Of a stretch of DNA of 64,000 bases, positions 1 through 12,100 are shown piece after piece (position 1 is the first letter of the stretch; every line of letters starts with the position of its first letter). Source of the DNA: Mytilisepta virgata (Eukaryota; Mollusca; Bivalvia; Mytilida; Mytilidae); NCBI GenBank assembly GCA_028015205.1, contig CM051516.1, positions 46,628,230 to 46,692,229 of the forward strand. Direction: 5' to 3'. The notes under the pieces are model-generated. The model saw nothing but the letters and a program-made list of their open reading frames with translations. It was not told where the DNA came from and searched no databases. Both the position numbers and the translations under genes were made by a program.

Positions 1-51
1 TCATAATAAATTTTTCCACAATATAGAAGATGTCTGTATTTCTAGGCTTAC

Positions 52-181
52 CTGGTCTTAGGTTGACCAAAGACATATTCTCTTCCACCCATTTTCCAAC
101 AGCATTTATAAAAACCTCACCAGTTACCTCCTCCATTGCTTTCTTGTATGTCTCAAATAAAGGCTTTAACAAGAAACTAAA
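52..181 (-). CDS. Mlx-like exon 6 (last one visible)
   Basis: Acceptor TTTTTCAG and donor CAG|GTAAGC bracket 43 codons plus one base. It carries most of the C-terminal dimerisation/localisation domain (FSFLLKPLFETY, then WVEENMSLVNLRP). The donor at 51 means at least one more exon lies to the left of the window. Confidence 0.85.
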
Positions 182-3100
182 CTGAAAAATCACAAATATG
201 TTTTTGAAATATTTTTATCATCTATATCCATGACTATTTACTGTTTATTTCCTCTCGTTTTTTTTTTCTCTCAATAATATGAAGAAAGAGAAGTAAAAAT
301 TCTGTGCTATTTACTCTATCTAATCTAAGGATCTAATTTAAGGGATACACTGTTTGGCCAGCAATGTCCAATGTATCATAGAATAAATATTTCACAAAGA
401 AAGTTTTGTTGCCCTCAATTTGAATTCTAAAATTTATTGTAATAAATAAAAATATGAAAGCAATATTTTTGTAGCTTTGGATATAAATGGATGTTTCCGA
501 GAATTTTGGTGTCCATTTTCCGAGAATTTTTAATACAGGTAATAATATAAAATATAACGGTAACAAAAATCGATGCCCCTTTCCGATAATTTTATAATGC
601 AGGTAAAAACATATATACCATTGAACGAATACTCCTCAACAATGGACAGGGTAAGTAGTTTTCATTTATATATAAAGTTTCACAAGTTCACTATTCTCTG
701 GTCGGTCATGGAGATTACACACACAGAAATGATGACAATGCAGTCCAGTGATATAAAAAATTCTGCCAAGGCTGTCTAACGCGAGAGGGGAAAATATTTG
801 CCAGTATTACCATAGAGTCGAGAAGATGTGCATAATGCCAAAGACGTAATGGACACTAAAAGAATTTTAGCAATGTATTTTTTTGTTTATTAAATTAAAA
901 GGATCTTGCTCAAAGTCCTACTTCCAACTCCCATGGTGAGCAAGGGGCAACAGGCTATGAACCTGGCTAACAGAAAAGGTTTTTTTTTTTTTCTGAAAAG
1001 GGCTATTGGAAAAATTTTGGAAATAGGGAAAAATATTCTTAGAAAAAGGTAAAATATTTCCGGAAATATCCTGCAAATTCTCGGAAAAGGGATGCGCCGG
1101 TTTCTATGACATTAGCAGGAAATGTAAACAAAATTTACAAACTTTAATTTCTTCAACTTTTAGCGCAATGTCAAATTATTATAAAAAAAAAAATCGAACA
1201 GCGTTCCGAAGTCCCCCGCCGCTAGAGCATCAGAAACCCTTGGACAAGTGGAACATAACAAAATTTTCTCAAAGAGAGAGAATAGAAGGACAAACAATTT
1301 GTGGTTATTGCTAAAGTTTTTTACAAGTTAATGAGTGGTATGAAGACATTTATACAATATGGGTATAGTGTTGAAATCTTATTTTACCATGTGTATTGAG
1401 AATTTATACAAATGTACATTTACTCCTTTTCAATAAACAGAAATGCTTTGATCAAAAGTATTCCGCCTAACAAACTCTTAAAGACAGTATTTTTCAATTT
1501 TATAAGTTTCGATAGGAGTTTATGTATAAAACCTCCCTTTAGGTCCAAGTGTATAAATATTATTCCAATGCAAGGAGAATATAAATTTTCTAGAACACTT
1601 AGATGAACATTTTGTCAATTTTCAAAGTTATTAAGGGGCATAACTCCTACAAAAATATTTCGACATGACTCATCTTCGAACTCCCTTGAGATATCATTGA
1701 GTTAAAGCTACTGTATAAATATTATCCAAATCGGTCAAGAAATAAATTTGCTAGAGCGCTTACATGAAAATTTTGTCAATTTTCTAAGTTATTAAGGGGC
1801 ATAACTCCTACAATAAAATGCTCCGCTGGGCGCAGCTAGATACGACCGCAGATGTCGAACCCTGAATAGTTGGGGCAATTATGAACACAACATTCAAGCT
1901 TGATACAATACTGAATTTGGATTGTGAATAAATATTTGACACAGCATAGGTTTCTGACACAGAATGAATGTTGTCTAAGAACTTAAAAATTTTTAATTTA
2001 CCTATTCAAACCATATCAGTATTTTTTGTTTTTATATATAAATCAGAAATAACCAATTTAAAATTGGGCACACATATCAATTTCTTGCTATTGCGCAATA
2101 CTGTGCAATTGAAAATTTCTTCAAATATTTGACACATAATAGGTTTCTGACACAGAATAACTGAAACCAAAGAACTTAGAATTGGTCATATGATTTCAAT
2201 TTATATTCAATTTTTTGCTTCTTGTGCAATACAATATGCTGTGGAGAATTGCCCCCCCCCCCCCCCCAAAAAAAAAAAAAAAAAAAATTTACCCCTTTTT
2301 TAGCTTTTGTGCAATACACTATGAAGTTGCACATTGACTCCCCCTCCCAAAAAAAAAAACAACAAAAAACAATAAAATTTATTGTAACCCCCCCTTTTTT
2401 GCTAAAAAAAATTTGAAATTTCCTTTTTAATTTATGAATTATGAAATGAGAAAAAAATTGCCCCCTCCCCAATTTCTCATTCCCCCCCCCTAAATTTTGT
2501 TTTCACCCCCCCCCCCCCCCCCATTTCTCTTGATACTTTGCAACCATAACAGCCCATTTAAATACACCATAACGTATTAAAATAGAAAATGACATCATAG
2601 TCATGGATGGCAAATTTTAAATATGCATTGCATAATTTAAAAGCAGTTTAGATGAGATAAACAAAAAAGCTTCATCAGCACATATTCAAAATTTGAGATA
2701 AAAAAAAGAGTTATCCCTCTTTGTACATATTTTTATAATCATGTTGTCATATTTGCTCTAAGTCATATTTAATTGTTAGCAGTAGTATGTATGTTAGTAT
2801 CATATAATTTTAAAATTTCTGATTTGTAAGTTTATTCAATATATATGTTTGGATTGAAGTCATTGTTGGGTGTTACTGAAGTTATCCTTTAATTGTAATG
2901 TAAATAATGTAAATTGGTTTAAATTATACTGATTCTTGCTATTGCACAATACTGTGTAATTGAAAATTTCTTGAAATATTTGACACATAATAGGTTTCTA
3001 AAACAGAATAACAGAAATAAAGAACTTAGAATTGGTCATATGATTTGAATTTATATTCAATTTTTGAATTCTTGTGCGATACAATATGCTGTGGAGAATT

Positions 3101-6100
3101 GCCCCCACCCCCCAAAAAAAATAATTTACCCCTTTTTTAGCTTTAATTTTGGACCCCGATTTGGACCAACTTGAAAACTGGGCCCATAATAAAAAAACTA
3201 AGTACATGTTTAGATTCAGCATATCAAAGAACCCCAAGAATTCAATTTTTGTTAAAATCAAACTAAGTTTAATTTTGGACCCTTTGGACCTTAATGTAGA
3301 CCAATTTGAAAACGGGACCAAAAATTAAGAATCTAAATGCACGGTTAGATTCGGCATATCAAAGAACCCCAATAGTTCAATTTTCGATGAAATCAAACAA
3401 AGTTTAATTTTGGACCCCGATTTGGACCAACTTGAAAACTGGGCCCATAATAAAAAAAACTAAGTACATGTTTAGATTCAGCATATCAAAGAACCCCAAG
3501 AATTCAATTTTTGTTAAAATCAAACTAAGTTTAATTTTGGACCCTTTGGACCTTAATGTAGACCAATTTGAAAACGGGACCAAAAATTAAGAATCTAAAT
3601 GCACGGTTAGATTCGGCATATCAAAGAACCCCAATAGTTCAATTTTCGATGAAATCAAACAAAGTTTAATTTTGGACCCTTTTGGCCCCTAATTCCTAAA
3701 CTGTTGGGACCAAAACTCCAAAAATCAATCCCAACCTTCCTTTTGTGGTCATAAACCTTGTGTTTAAATTTCATAGATTTCTATTTACTTATACTAAAGT
3801 TATTGTGCAAAAACCAAGACAAATGCTTATTTGGGCCTTTTTTAGCCCCTAATTCCTAAACTGTTGGGACCAAAACTCCCAAAAACAATCCCAACCTTCC
3901 TTTTGTGGTCATAAACCTTGTGTTAAAATTTCATAGATTTCTATTTACTTATACTAGAGTTATTGTGCGAAAACCAAGAAAAATGCTTATTGGGCCCTTT
4001 TTTGGCCCCTGATTCTTAAACTGTTGGGACCAAAACTCCCAAAATCAATCCCAACCTTCCTTTTGTGGTCATAAACCTTGTGTTTAAATTTCATAGATTT
4101 CTATTAACTTATACTAAAGTTATAGTGCGAAAACCAAATGTCTACAGACTCCGACGGACGACGGACGACGACGACGACGACGACGCCAACGTCATACCAA
4201 TATACGACCGCAAAAATTTTGCGGTCGTATAAAAATATTTCGACATGACTCATCTTCGAACTCCCTTGAGGTATCATTGAGTTAAAGCTACTGTATAATT
4301 ATTATCCAAATTGGTCAAGAAATAAATTTGCTAGAGCGCTTACATGAAAATTTTGTCAATTTTCTAAGTTATTAAGGGGCATAACTCCTACAAAAATATT
4401 TCGACATGACTCATCTTCGAACTCCCTTGAGGTATCATTGAGTTAAAGCTACTGTATAAATATTATCCAAATCGGTCAAGAAATAAATTTGCTAGAGCGC
4501 TTACATGAAAATTTTGTCAATTTTCTAAGTTATTAAGGGGCATAACTCCTACAAAAATATTTCGACATGACTCATCTTCGAACTCCCTTAAAGTATCATT
4601 GAGTTAAAGCTACTGTATAAATATTATCTAAATCGGTCAAGAAATAAATTTGCTAGAGCGCTTAAAAGGTGGACGGACGGACGGACAGACGGATGGAAGC
4701 ACGGACGGACGGACGGACGCCCAGCATTACCATATCCCCCGCATCGCGTTGCGGCGGGGGACAATAAATAGCAAATATCAAACTGTGAATTTTTAAAACA
4801 ACTGAAATCTTAATCATACTTTTGAAATTATGAAAACATTGCATTAAAGTTCAAACAAAATTCTTTTATATCCCAATTAATTATGAAAGAAATACCATCC
4901 AAAATCTCCAGTTTTCTTTAGTCTTCTGTTTGATATACTTATTGTACAGGACATCCATGTCTTCATTTGACTTTTCCACAACTTTTATCCCCACAGCTGG
5001 TAATCTTCCTTGTAAAATGCTAAAAAAATAAAGGTGCAGAAAAATAAATAAACAGTTCATATGCAGTAAACCTGAAATACAAAATATTAGTCATTATGAA
5101 GACAAATGCATGAGAGAGAGAAATTCAAGAAAATTCTATGGCAGTACTTCTTTGTTTGCATTTTTCCATCACCATCAAAATATTTTTGATTATAAACATT
5201 TAAAAAAAAAATTTTATACAAATTATAAATTCTCAATACAGAAATTATTTTCATCAATTTCAAAATTCTGGTTAAATGTCTGTTAAATTATCAAGAAACA
5301 TCGACATTTTGACAAAATTTTCTGTTCTTCTAAATATTAACATGACTAATAAGTTTATCACATTCAACTTCTAGTTTAATTTTACAAACTGTTTTCACAG
5401 ACCAAATTATGTTATAAAGGTCACAATCTTTTAGTATGTCTAGTAAAATTTGAACTTATCAGGAATTTTTCAATTAATTGAAATTTTCTTTTGAAAACAA
5501 ATCAATTCTTTTCAATCACATTTGTCTTCATTCTCACAAAAATTATACCTTCCTGACTGCGTCTTCTTAATTTATTATTTGTTAAAAAAATCTTTTTTTA
5601 AACCGAACAAGCCTGACCTTGTGTTATTTTTAACAAACATTATTCCATCTCAGGAAGGCATATTTACTAAACTGCTAGAATTTTTTTCATATCACAAACT
5701 ATAAACGAAAGTGTAAAATTCTATAATAGATATTCTAAAGAATAATAAACTAATGATTGATAAATAAATGCCTGTAAAAAATATGAAATGAAAATAATTA
5801 GTGGTATATCTACAATTAAAATAAAGCAATTAATGAAAACCTGTGCATATGATAAAACAGTTTAAAAGATAAAGTGTTTCTACATGTGAAAATAACATTA
5901 ATTATTTAAGGAAAAGCCTGCAATAACAATACAAATTTCTCTTTAATGTTTAAGAAATTCTCAAAAAGTTACCAAGCAATATTTAGTTTATAGTTTGTGA
6001 TATATTGGTCTTATATCTTAATATCTTTAAAATTATACAGTCATTGCAATACCTCAATACACAACCCGTTACAATTTTTAATTTCTCCATCTACACACTG

Positions 6101-9100
6101 CATCACTATTAACCAGGATAAAGAACATATCCAAAGGGAATATTCAACACAAAACATATTTTTGTACAAAAAAGTAGGCTGTTTTCTCAAGAAAAATTTT
6201 CAAGACAATTGTGGTTTTCAATAAGCACTTACGTTCCTGCATTTATTGACCCACACAATTTCTAGCAGTGTAGTATACAGTTTATTATATATTTAACATT
6301 ATAATAAAAGCTTTATCTTTACATTTAACATTACAGCTATTAATTAGACAAGAAAAATCAATTTGTATTTTTTGCATTAAATTCAACACAAAAAATAATT
6401 GTTTTAGACTTACTGAATTTGGTTACCAAGTGACTCTATTTCATGCCGCAGGGCAAGGGCTTCGTCCTGCTGGGCCTTCGATTCAACCTTAAGTTGTCGA
6501 CAGTGTTCAGCAGCTACAATAGGGAGATTGGTCAGAAATTTTGGGTGAGTGCCCCTCAGAGTAAGAGGCTAATTAACAAACAGTAAAAACAAACATAAGA
6601 GTGAATTGTCAAGAGATATCAAATTCTTGTCTACAAAATTCCAAAATCTGCCAAATTATGTTGAAGAATTATTTTTCTTTTGGCCATGTACTTTTTTTAA
6701 ATATAAATTAACTGCATGGATTATGGAGTTGACAAAATTTGTTATCTTTTGACAAAGCACTACCCTATTTATAGCAATAACTAAACAAATCTCTACAGTG
6801 TGTAATAATGCAATCCATAACAATATTCAACTATCATTACAAAGGCATTAATACTAAAACATGTGGTACCTACTTTTAAACAGCATTGATGACTTGCTTT
6901 CTTTAGAAGAACAGTTTTCTAGTGCGGGAACCAGTTCACGAAGAGTGTCAAATCCTTTCTGAAAACATAAATAAGCAACCAAAAGATGAAAATTTATATC
7001 TACACAATTATCTTTTGATTTGTTTTACTGAAAAGAAAATCATTTTAAGTCGGTGCAAAGTCAAATAAGAAACCTTTACTTTTTGCATAGCTGGATTTGA
7101 GTTATCCCCCTTTGACCATGACTTGCAAAAAGCAAAGAAATAAAGTAAATAAGTATTTTTGAACACACATCTAGTAGTTTTTACCTGCATACTATACCTG
7201 ACCCTTTAGGTTACAGATCTTAATTCTATACTTCCCCTTTATACCAACACAATAAATCTCAATCAATTGGAAACATTTCATAAAATTTTCATTCTGAAAA
7301 AAGTGATGCACTACAATAACATAAAAATGCATGCCGGTTATAATACCTAAATTTACCTTTTTTATAATTTATATTTTGTACAAATGAATTCAAATGCTTA
7401 GTCTTTAGAAAGTTAAAGGAGTGTATGGTCTTTGAACAAAGCATTACTCATTACTTATAATAAATAGTGCAACATTTTAGTGGCATTTCAGTTACAACTT
7501 GTTCTTTACAATCTCTAGCTGACATTTGAAAATATTTATTGTTAAAACAATTGATTTTCAATTAGATTTGTAAAATTTAGTTGGATTCAGTTGTACAAAT
7601 ACTTGAATGAAATCTTCACTTTGAACACAAATTTAACTGATATATACCAGGTCAGGGGTGATGTTCTACATAAGCACAAACTAGTTAAATATAAAACATT
7701 TGATCTGGTATAAGTATCAGCAATTTGTGCAACAAAATTATATTTTAATCAAATCCTTGTTTCAAAAATGTATTTTACATCAGTCTGTAATAATTTTTAT
7801 TATGTAACACATTGTCAACAAAAGACATGCATTTAAGAATGTTTTCTGGTCATGTTTTTGACTTTTTGTCAGATGTTCAGAATCATATGGTTTTATCCAT
7901 TTGAATGCCATAAATTATTTTTCCCATTACACCTATTTTTCTTTTCATAAATCTTTTGCATGCAGAATAATAAGCTATTTGTAAAAATCTTGTAAAATCC
8001 TTGTTATTATTTAATGGTTTTTGAGAAATAAAACTTGTCAATGATAACGCTATGTAAAATCAAGAAAGCATATTTTTCCCGCCAAATTTTCAATGGCTTA
8101 TATCTCGAAAACAAGCACAGGGACCTATAAATTTTTTTCGTTCATTTAGTTCCTTTATAAATCCACTATCAATATTTACCAGTGTTATGAAAAGCTTGTT
8201 ATTTTGAAACTGAGCAGCGAACATCCTTAATACAGATCTTAAAATAACCTTGGTAGAATAAAATAATCAAATACACAAAAAACAATGCATCACATATATA
8301 ATACAAGAAAAATATATAATATATATAATAAAAGAGGTGACAGAAAAAAGCCAGATGACTTCCAGCTTATTTTCAAAAATTTAAGATAAGCATCTTAATT
8401 CTTCTGGATTATTTCTGCACCTTATAATATCAAATGCAAAGATCCAATATTAAGAAGTATATTTTGTATGTAATAAGAGCAAACCTGGATTTTATCTCGC
8501 CTTTTATGCTCTGCTTTGATGTGTGAATCTCTTTTGTGTCGTGGTACTGGATTGGCTGGCCTTCCACATTTCCCACTGCCCTTTGAAGATGTTGGGGATT
8601 TTGCCTCATTACTGTTTCGTCTTGAACTACAAACCTATGAACAAATTATTTATTCTCTTCATTTAATTATCATGTAAGGTATATACCAACACAAAATATT
8701 CAGATTTTGCTAAAGTAGTTGAGGAAGTTACCAAATTATTTTTTTTTAAATTAAAAAAGAAATTCTCCATGACTGTACATTTAGTGTACTGTATTTTGGA
8801 ATTGTCAAAATCTTTTTGTCTTTTATAGATTTCAGTTATAATGAAGCAGTTAAAATTCCAAAATTATAAAATTGGCAAAAAAAATTTAATATAAAACTAA
8901 CCTCAAATCTCAATAAAATAAAATGCTCCGCTGGGCGCAGCTAGATACGACCGCAGATGTCGAACCCTGAATAGTTGGGGCAATTATGAACACAACATTC
9001 AAGCTTGATACAATACTGAATTTGGATTGTGAATAAATATTTGACACAGCATAGGTTTCTGACACAGAATGAATGTTGTCTAAGAACTTAAAAATTTTTA

Positions 9101-12100
9101 ATTTACCTATTCAAACCATATCAGTATTATTTGTTTTTATATATAAATCAGAAATAACCAATTTAAAATTTAAAATTGGGCACACATATCAATTTCTTGC
9201 TATTGCGCAATACTGTGTAATTGAAAATTTCTTCAAATATTTGACACATAATAGGTTTCTGACACAGAATAACTGAAATCAAAGAACTTAAAATTGGTCA
9301 TATGATTTGAATTTATATTCAATTTTTTGCTTTTGTGTAATACAATATGCTGTGGAGAATTGCCCCCCCCCCCCCCAAAAAAAAAAAAATAATAATTTAC
9401 CCCTTTTTTTAGCTTTTGTGCAATACACTATGAAGTTGCACATTGACCCCCCTCCCAAAAAAAAAACAAAAAACAATAAAATTTATTGTAACCCCCCCCC
9501 CTTTTTTTTGCTAAAAAAAATTTGAAATTTTCTTTTTAATTTATGAAATGAGAAAAAATTACCCCCTCCCCAATTTCTCATTTACCCCCCCCCCCCCAAA
9601 TTTTGTTTTCAACCCCCCCCCCCCCCCCCCATTTCTTTATACTTTGCAACCATAACAGCCCATTTAAATACACCATAACATATTAAAATAGAAAATGACA
9701 TCATAGTCATGGATGGCAAATTTTAAATATACATATTAAAAGCAGTTTAGATAAGATAAACAAAAAAGCTTCATCAGCACATTTTATATTGGCAAATTTC
9801 CAATGGAATTTGTTAATAATAAAGTTTTGATAACAGGGCACACATATCAATTTCTTGCTATTGCGCAATACTGTGCAATTGAAAATTTCTTCAAATATTT
9901 GACACATAATAGGTTTCTGACACAGAATAACTGAAATAAAGAACTTAGAATTGGTCATATGATTTGAATTTATATTCAATTTTTTGCTTTTGTGTAATAC
10001 AATATGCTGTGGAGAATTGCCCCCCCCCCCCAAAAAAAAAAAAAATTTACCCCCTTTTTAGATTTAATTTTGGACCCCGATTTGGACCAACTTGAAAACT
10101 CGGCCCATAATAAAAAAACTAAGTACATGTTTAGATTCAGCATATCAAAGAACCCCAAGAATTCAATTTTTGTTAAAATCGAACTAAGTTTAATTTTGGA
10201 CCCTTTGGACCTTAATGTAGACCAATTTGAAAACGGGACAAAAAATTAAGAATCTAAATGCACGGTTAGATTCGGCATATCAAAGAACCCCAATAGTTCA
10301 ATTTTCGATGAAATCAAACAAAGTTTAATTTTGGACCCCGATTTGGACCAACTTGAAAACTGGGCCCATAATAAAAAAACTAAGTACATGTTTAGATTCA
10401 GCATATCAAAGAACCCAAAGAATTCAATTTTTGTTAAAATCAAACTAAGTTTAATTTTGGACCCTTTGGACCTTAATGTAGACCAATTTGAAAACGGGAC
10501 CAAAAATTAAGATCCTAAATGCACGGTTAGATTCGGCATATCAAAGAACCCCAATAGTTAAATTTTCAAAGAAATCAAACAAAGTTTAATTTTGGACCCT
10601 TTTGGCCCCTAATTCCTAAACTGTTGGGACCAAAACTCCAAAAATCAATCCCAACCTTCCTTTTGTGGTCATAAACCTTGTGTTTAAATTTCATACATTT
10701 CTATTTACTTATACTAAAGTTATTGTGCAAAAACCAAGAAAAATGCTTATTTTGGCCCTTTTTTAGCCCCTAATTCCTAAACTGTTGGGACCAAAACTCC
10801 CAAAAACAATCCCAACCTTCCTTTTGTGGTCATAAACCTTGTGTTAAAATTTCATAGATTTCTATTTACTTATACTAGAGTTATTGTGCGAAAACCTAGA
10901 AAAATGCTTATTGGGCCCTTTTTTGGCCCCTGATTCTTAAACTGTTGGGACCAAAACAAATTTTATATTTCCAAATTTCCAACGAACTTCATTAAACTAA
11001 AGATATTGGCAAATTTCCAATGGAATTTGTTAATAATAAAGTTTTGATAACAGGTCACACATATCAATTTCTTGCTATTACACAATACTGTGCAATTGAA
11101 AATTTATTGAAATATTTGATACATAATAGGTTTATGACACAGAATAAGTGAAATCAAAAAACTTAGAATTGGTCATATGATTTGAATTTATATTCAACTT
11201 TTTTCTTCTTGTGCAATACAATATGCTGTGGATAAATGCCCCACCCCCCCCCCCCCAAAAAAAAAAAATTACCCCTTTTTTATCTTTAATTTTGGACCCC
11301 AATTTGAACCAACTTGAAAACTGGGCCCATAATAACAAAACTAAGTACAAATCTGAAATGAGAAAAAAATTTTCCCCACCCCCCGCCAATTTAATATTTA
11401 CCCCATAAATTTTGACACCCCCCCCCCCCCCCCCCCCACTTTCCCTTTTTCAAAAAAAAAAATCTTTCCCTCAAGATAATGTCATAATCCCTATTCAAAA
11501 TTATCATGAAGTTTGCAAACATAATTAAACATTTAAATACATCATTGAAGTCTTAAAATAAAAAATGACATATGGCTAAAATTAATATTAATTCATAGTA
11601 AGTTCTAAAAATAAATTGACAGCTATAAATCACCCCAAAAACAATCAACATTTCTTTATACATAATTGAATCATACACAATATTTTACTTTAAATGTGTT
11701 TGGAATGTGTTTGGATTACCTTCCTTAGCCCACCAAGCTAATATCATAGATTTCTATTTATTTATACTACAGTTATTGTGCAAAAACCAAGAAAAATGCT
11801 TATTTGGGCCCTTTTTTAGCCCCTAATTCCTAAACTGTTGGGATCAAAACTCCAAAAAATGATCATAAACCTTGTGTTAAAATTTCATAGATTTCTATTT
11901 ACTTATACTAGACTTATTGTGCGAAAACCAAGAAAAATGCTTATTGGACCCTTTTTTGGCCCCTAATTCTTAAACTTTTGGGACCAAAACTCCCAAAAAC
12001 AATCCCAACCTTCCTTTTGTGGTCATAAACCTTGTGTTTAAATTTCGTAGATTTCTATTAACTTATACTACATTTATAGTGCGAAAACCAAATGTCCACA

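Larger units (their letters stand above)
1211..4762. mobile_element. Pearl-like non-autonomous element with 12-bp perfect TIR and ~161-bp tandem core (interrupted)
   Basis: GTCCCCCGCCGC at 1211-1222 is the exact inverse of GCGGCGGGGGAC at 4751-4762. The core holds ~161-bp tandem units containing 'ttaaggggcataactcc': a diverged copy around 1490-1650, then copies starting at 1651, 4231, 4392 and 4553. A run of GGAC repeats (4669-4720) and a hairpin CCCCCGC/GCGGCGGGGG precede the right end. A second element (1813-4230) is inserted in the core. The layout (short inverted ends, tandem core) matches pearl elements of bivalves, which have been linked to Helentrons; that assignment is inference. No coding capacity. 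Confidence 0.75.

Noticed and set aside
2222..2472. Overlapping proline-, lysine- or glycine-rich ORFs on both strands (also 9288-9525, 10004-10249, 11132-11408)
   Set aside because: They come from C-tracts and A-tracts inside the hairpin-ended repeats and recur only because the repeats do.
1651..4664. Regularly spaced repeats as a CRISPR-like array (also 27975-28995)
   Set aside because: Contiguous ~145-161-bp satellite units without short repeat/unique-spacer structure, in a eukaryotic context.
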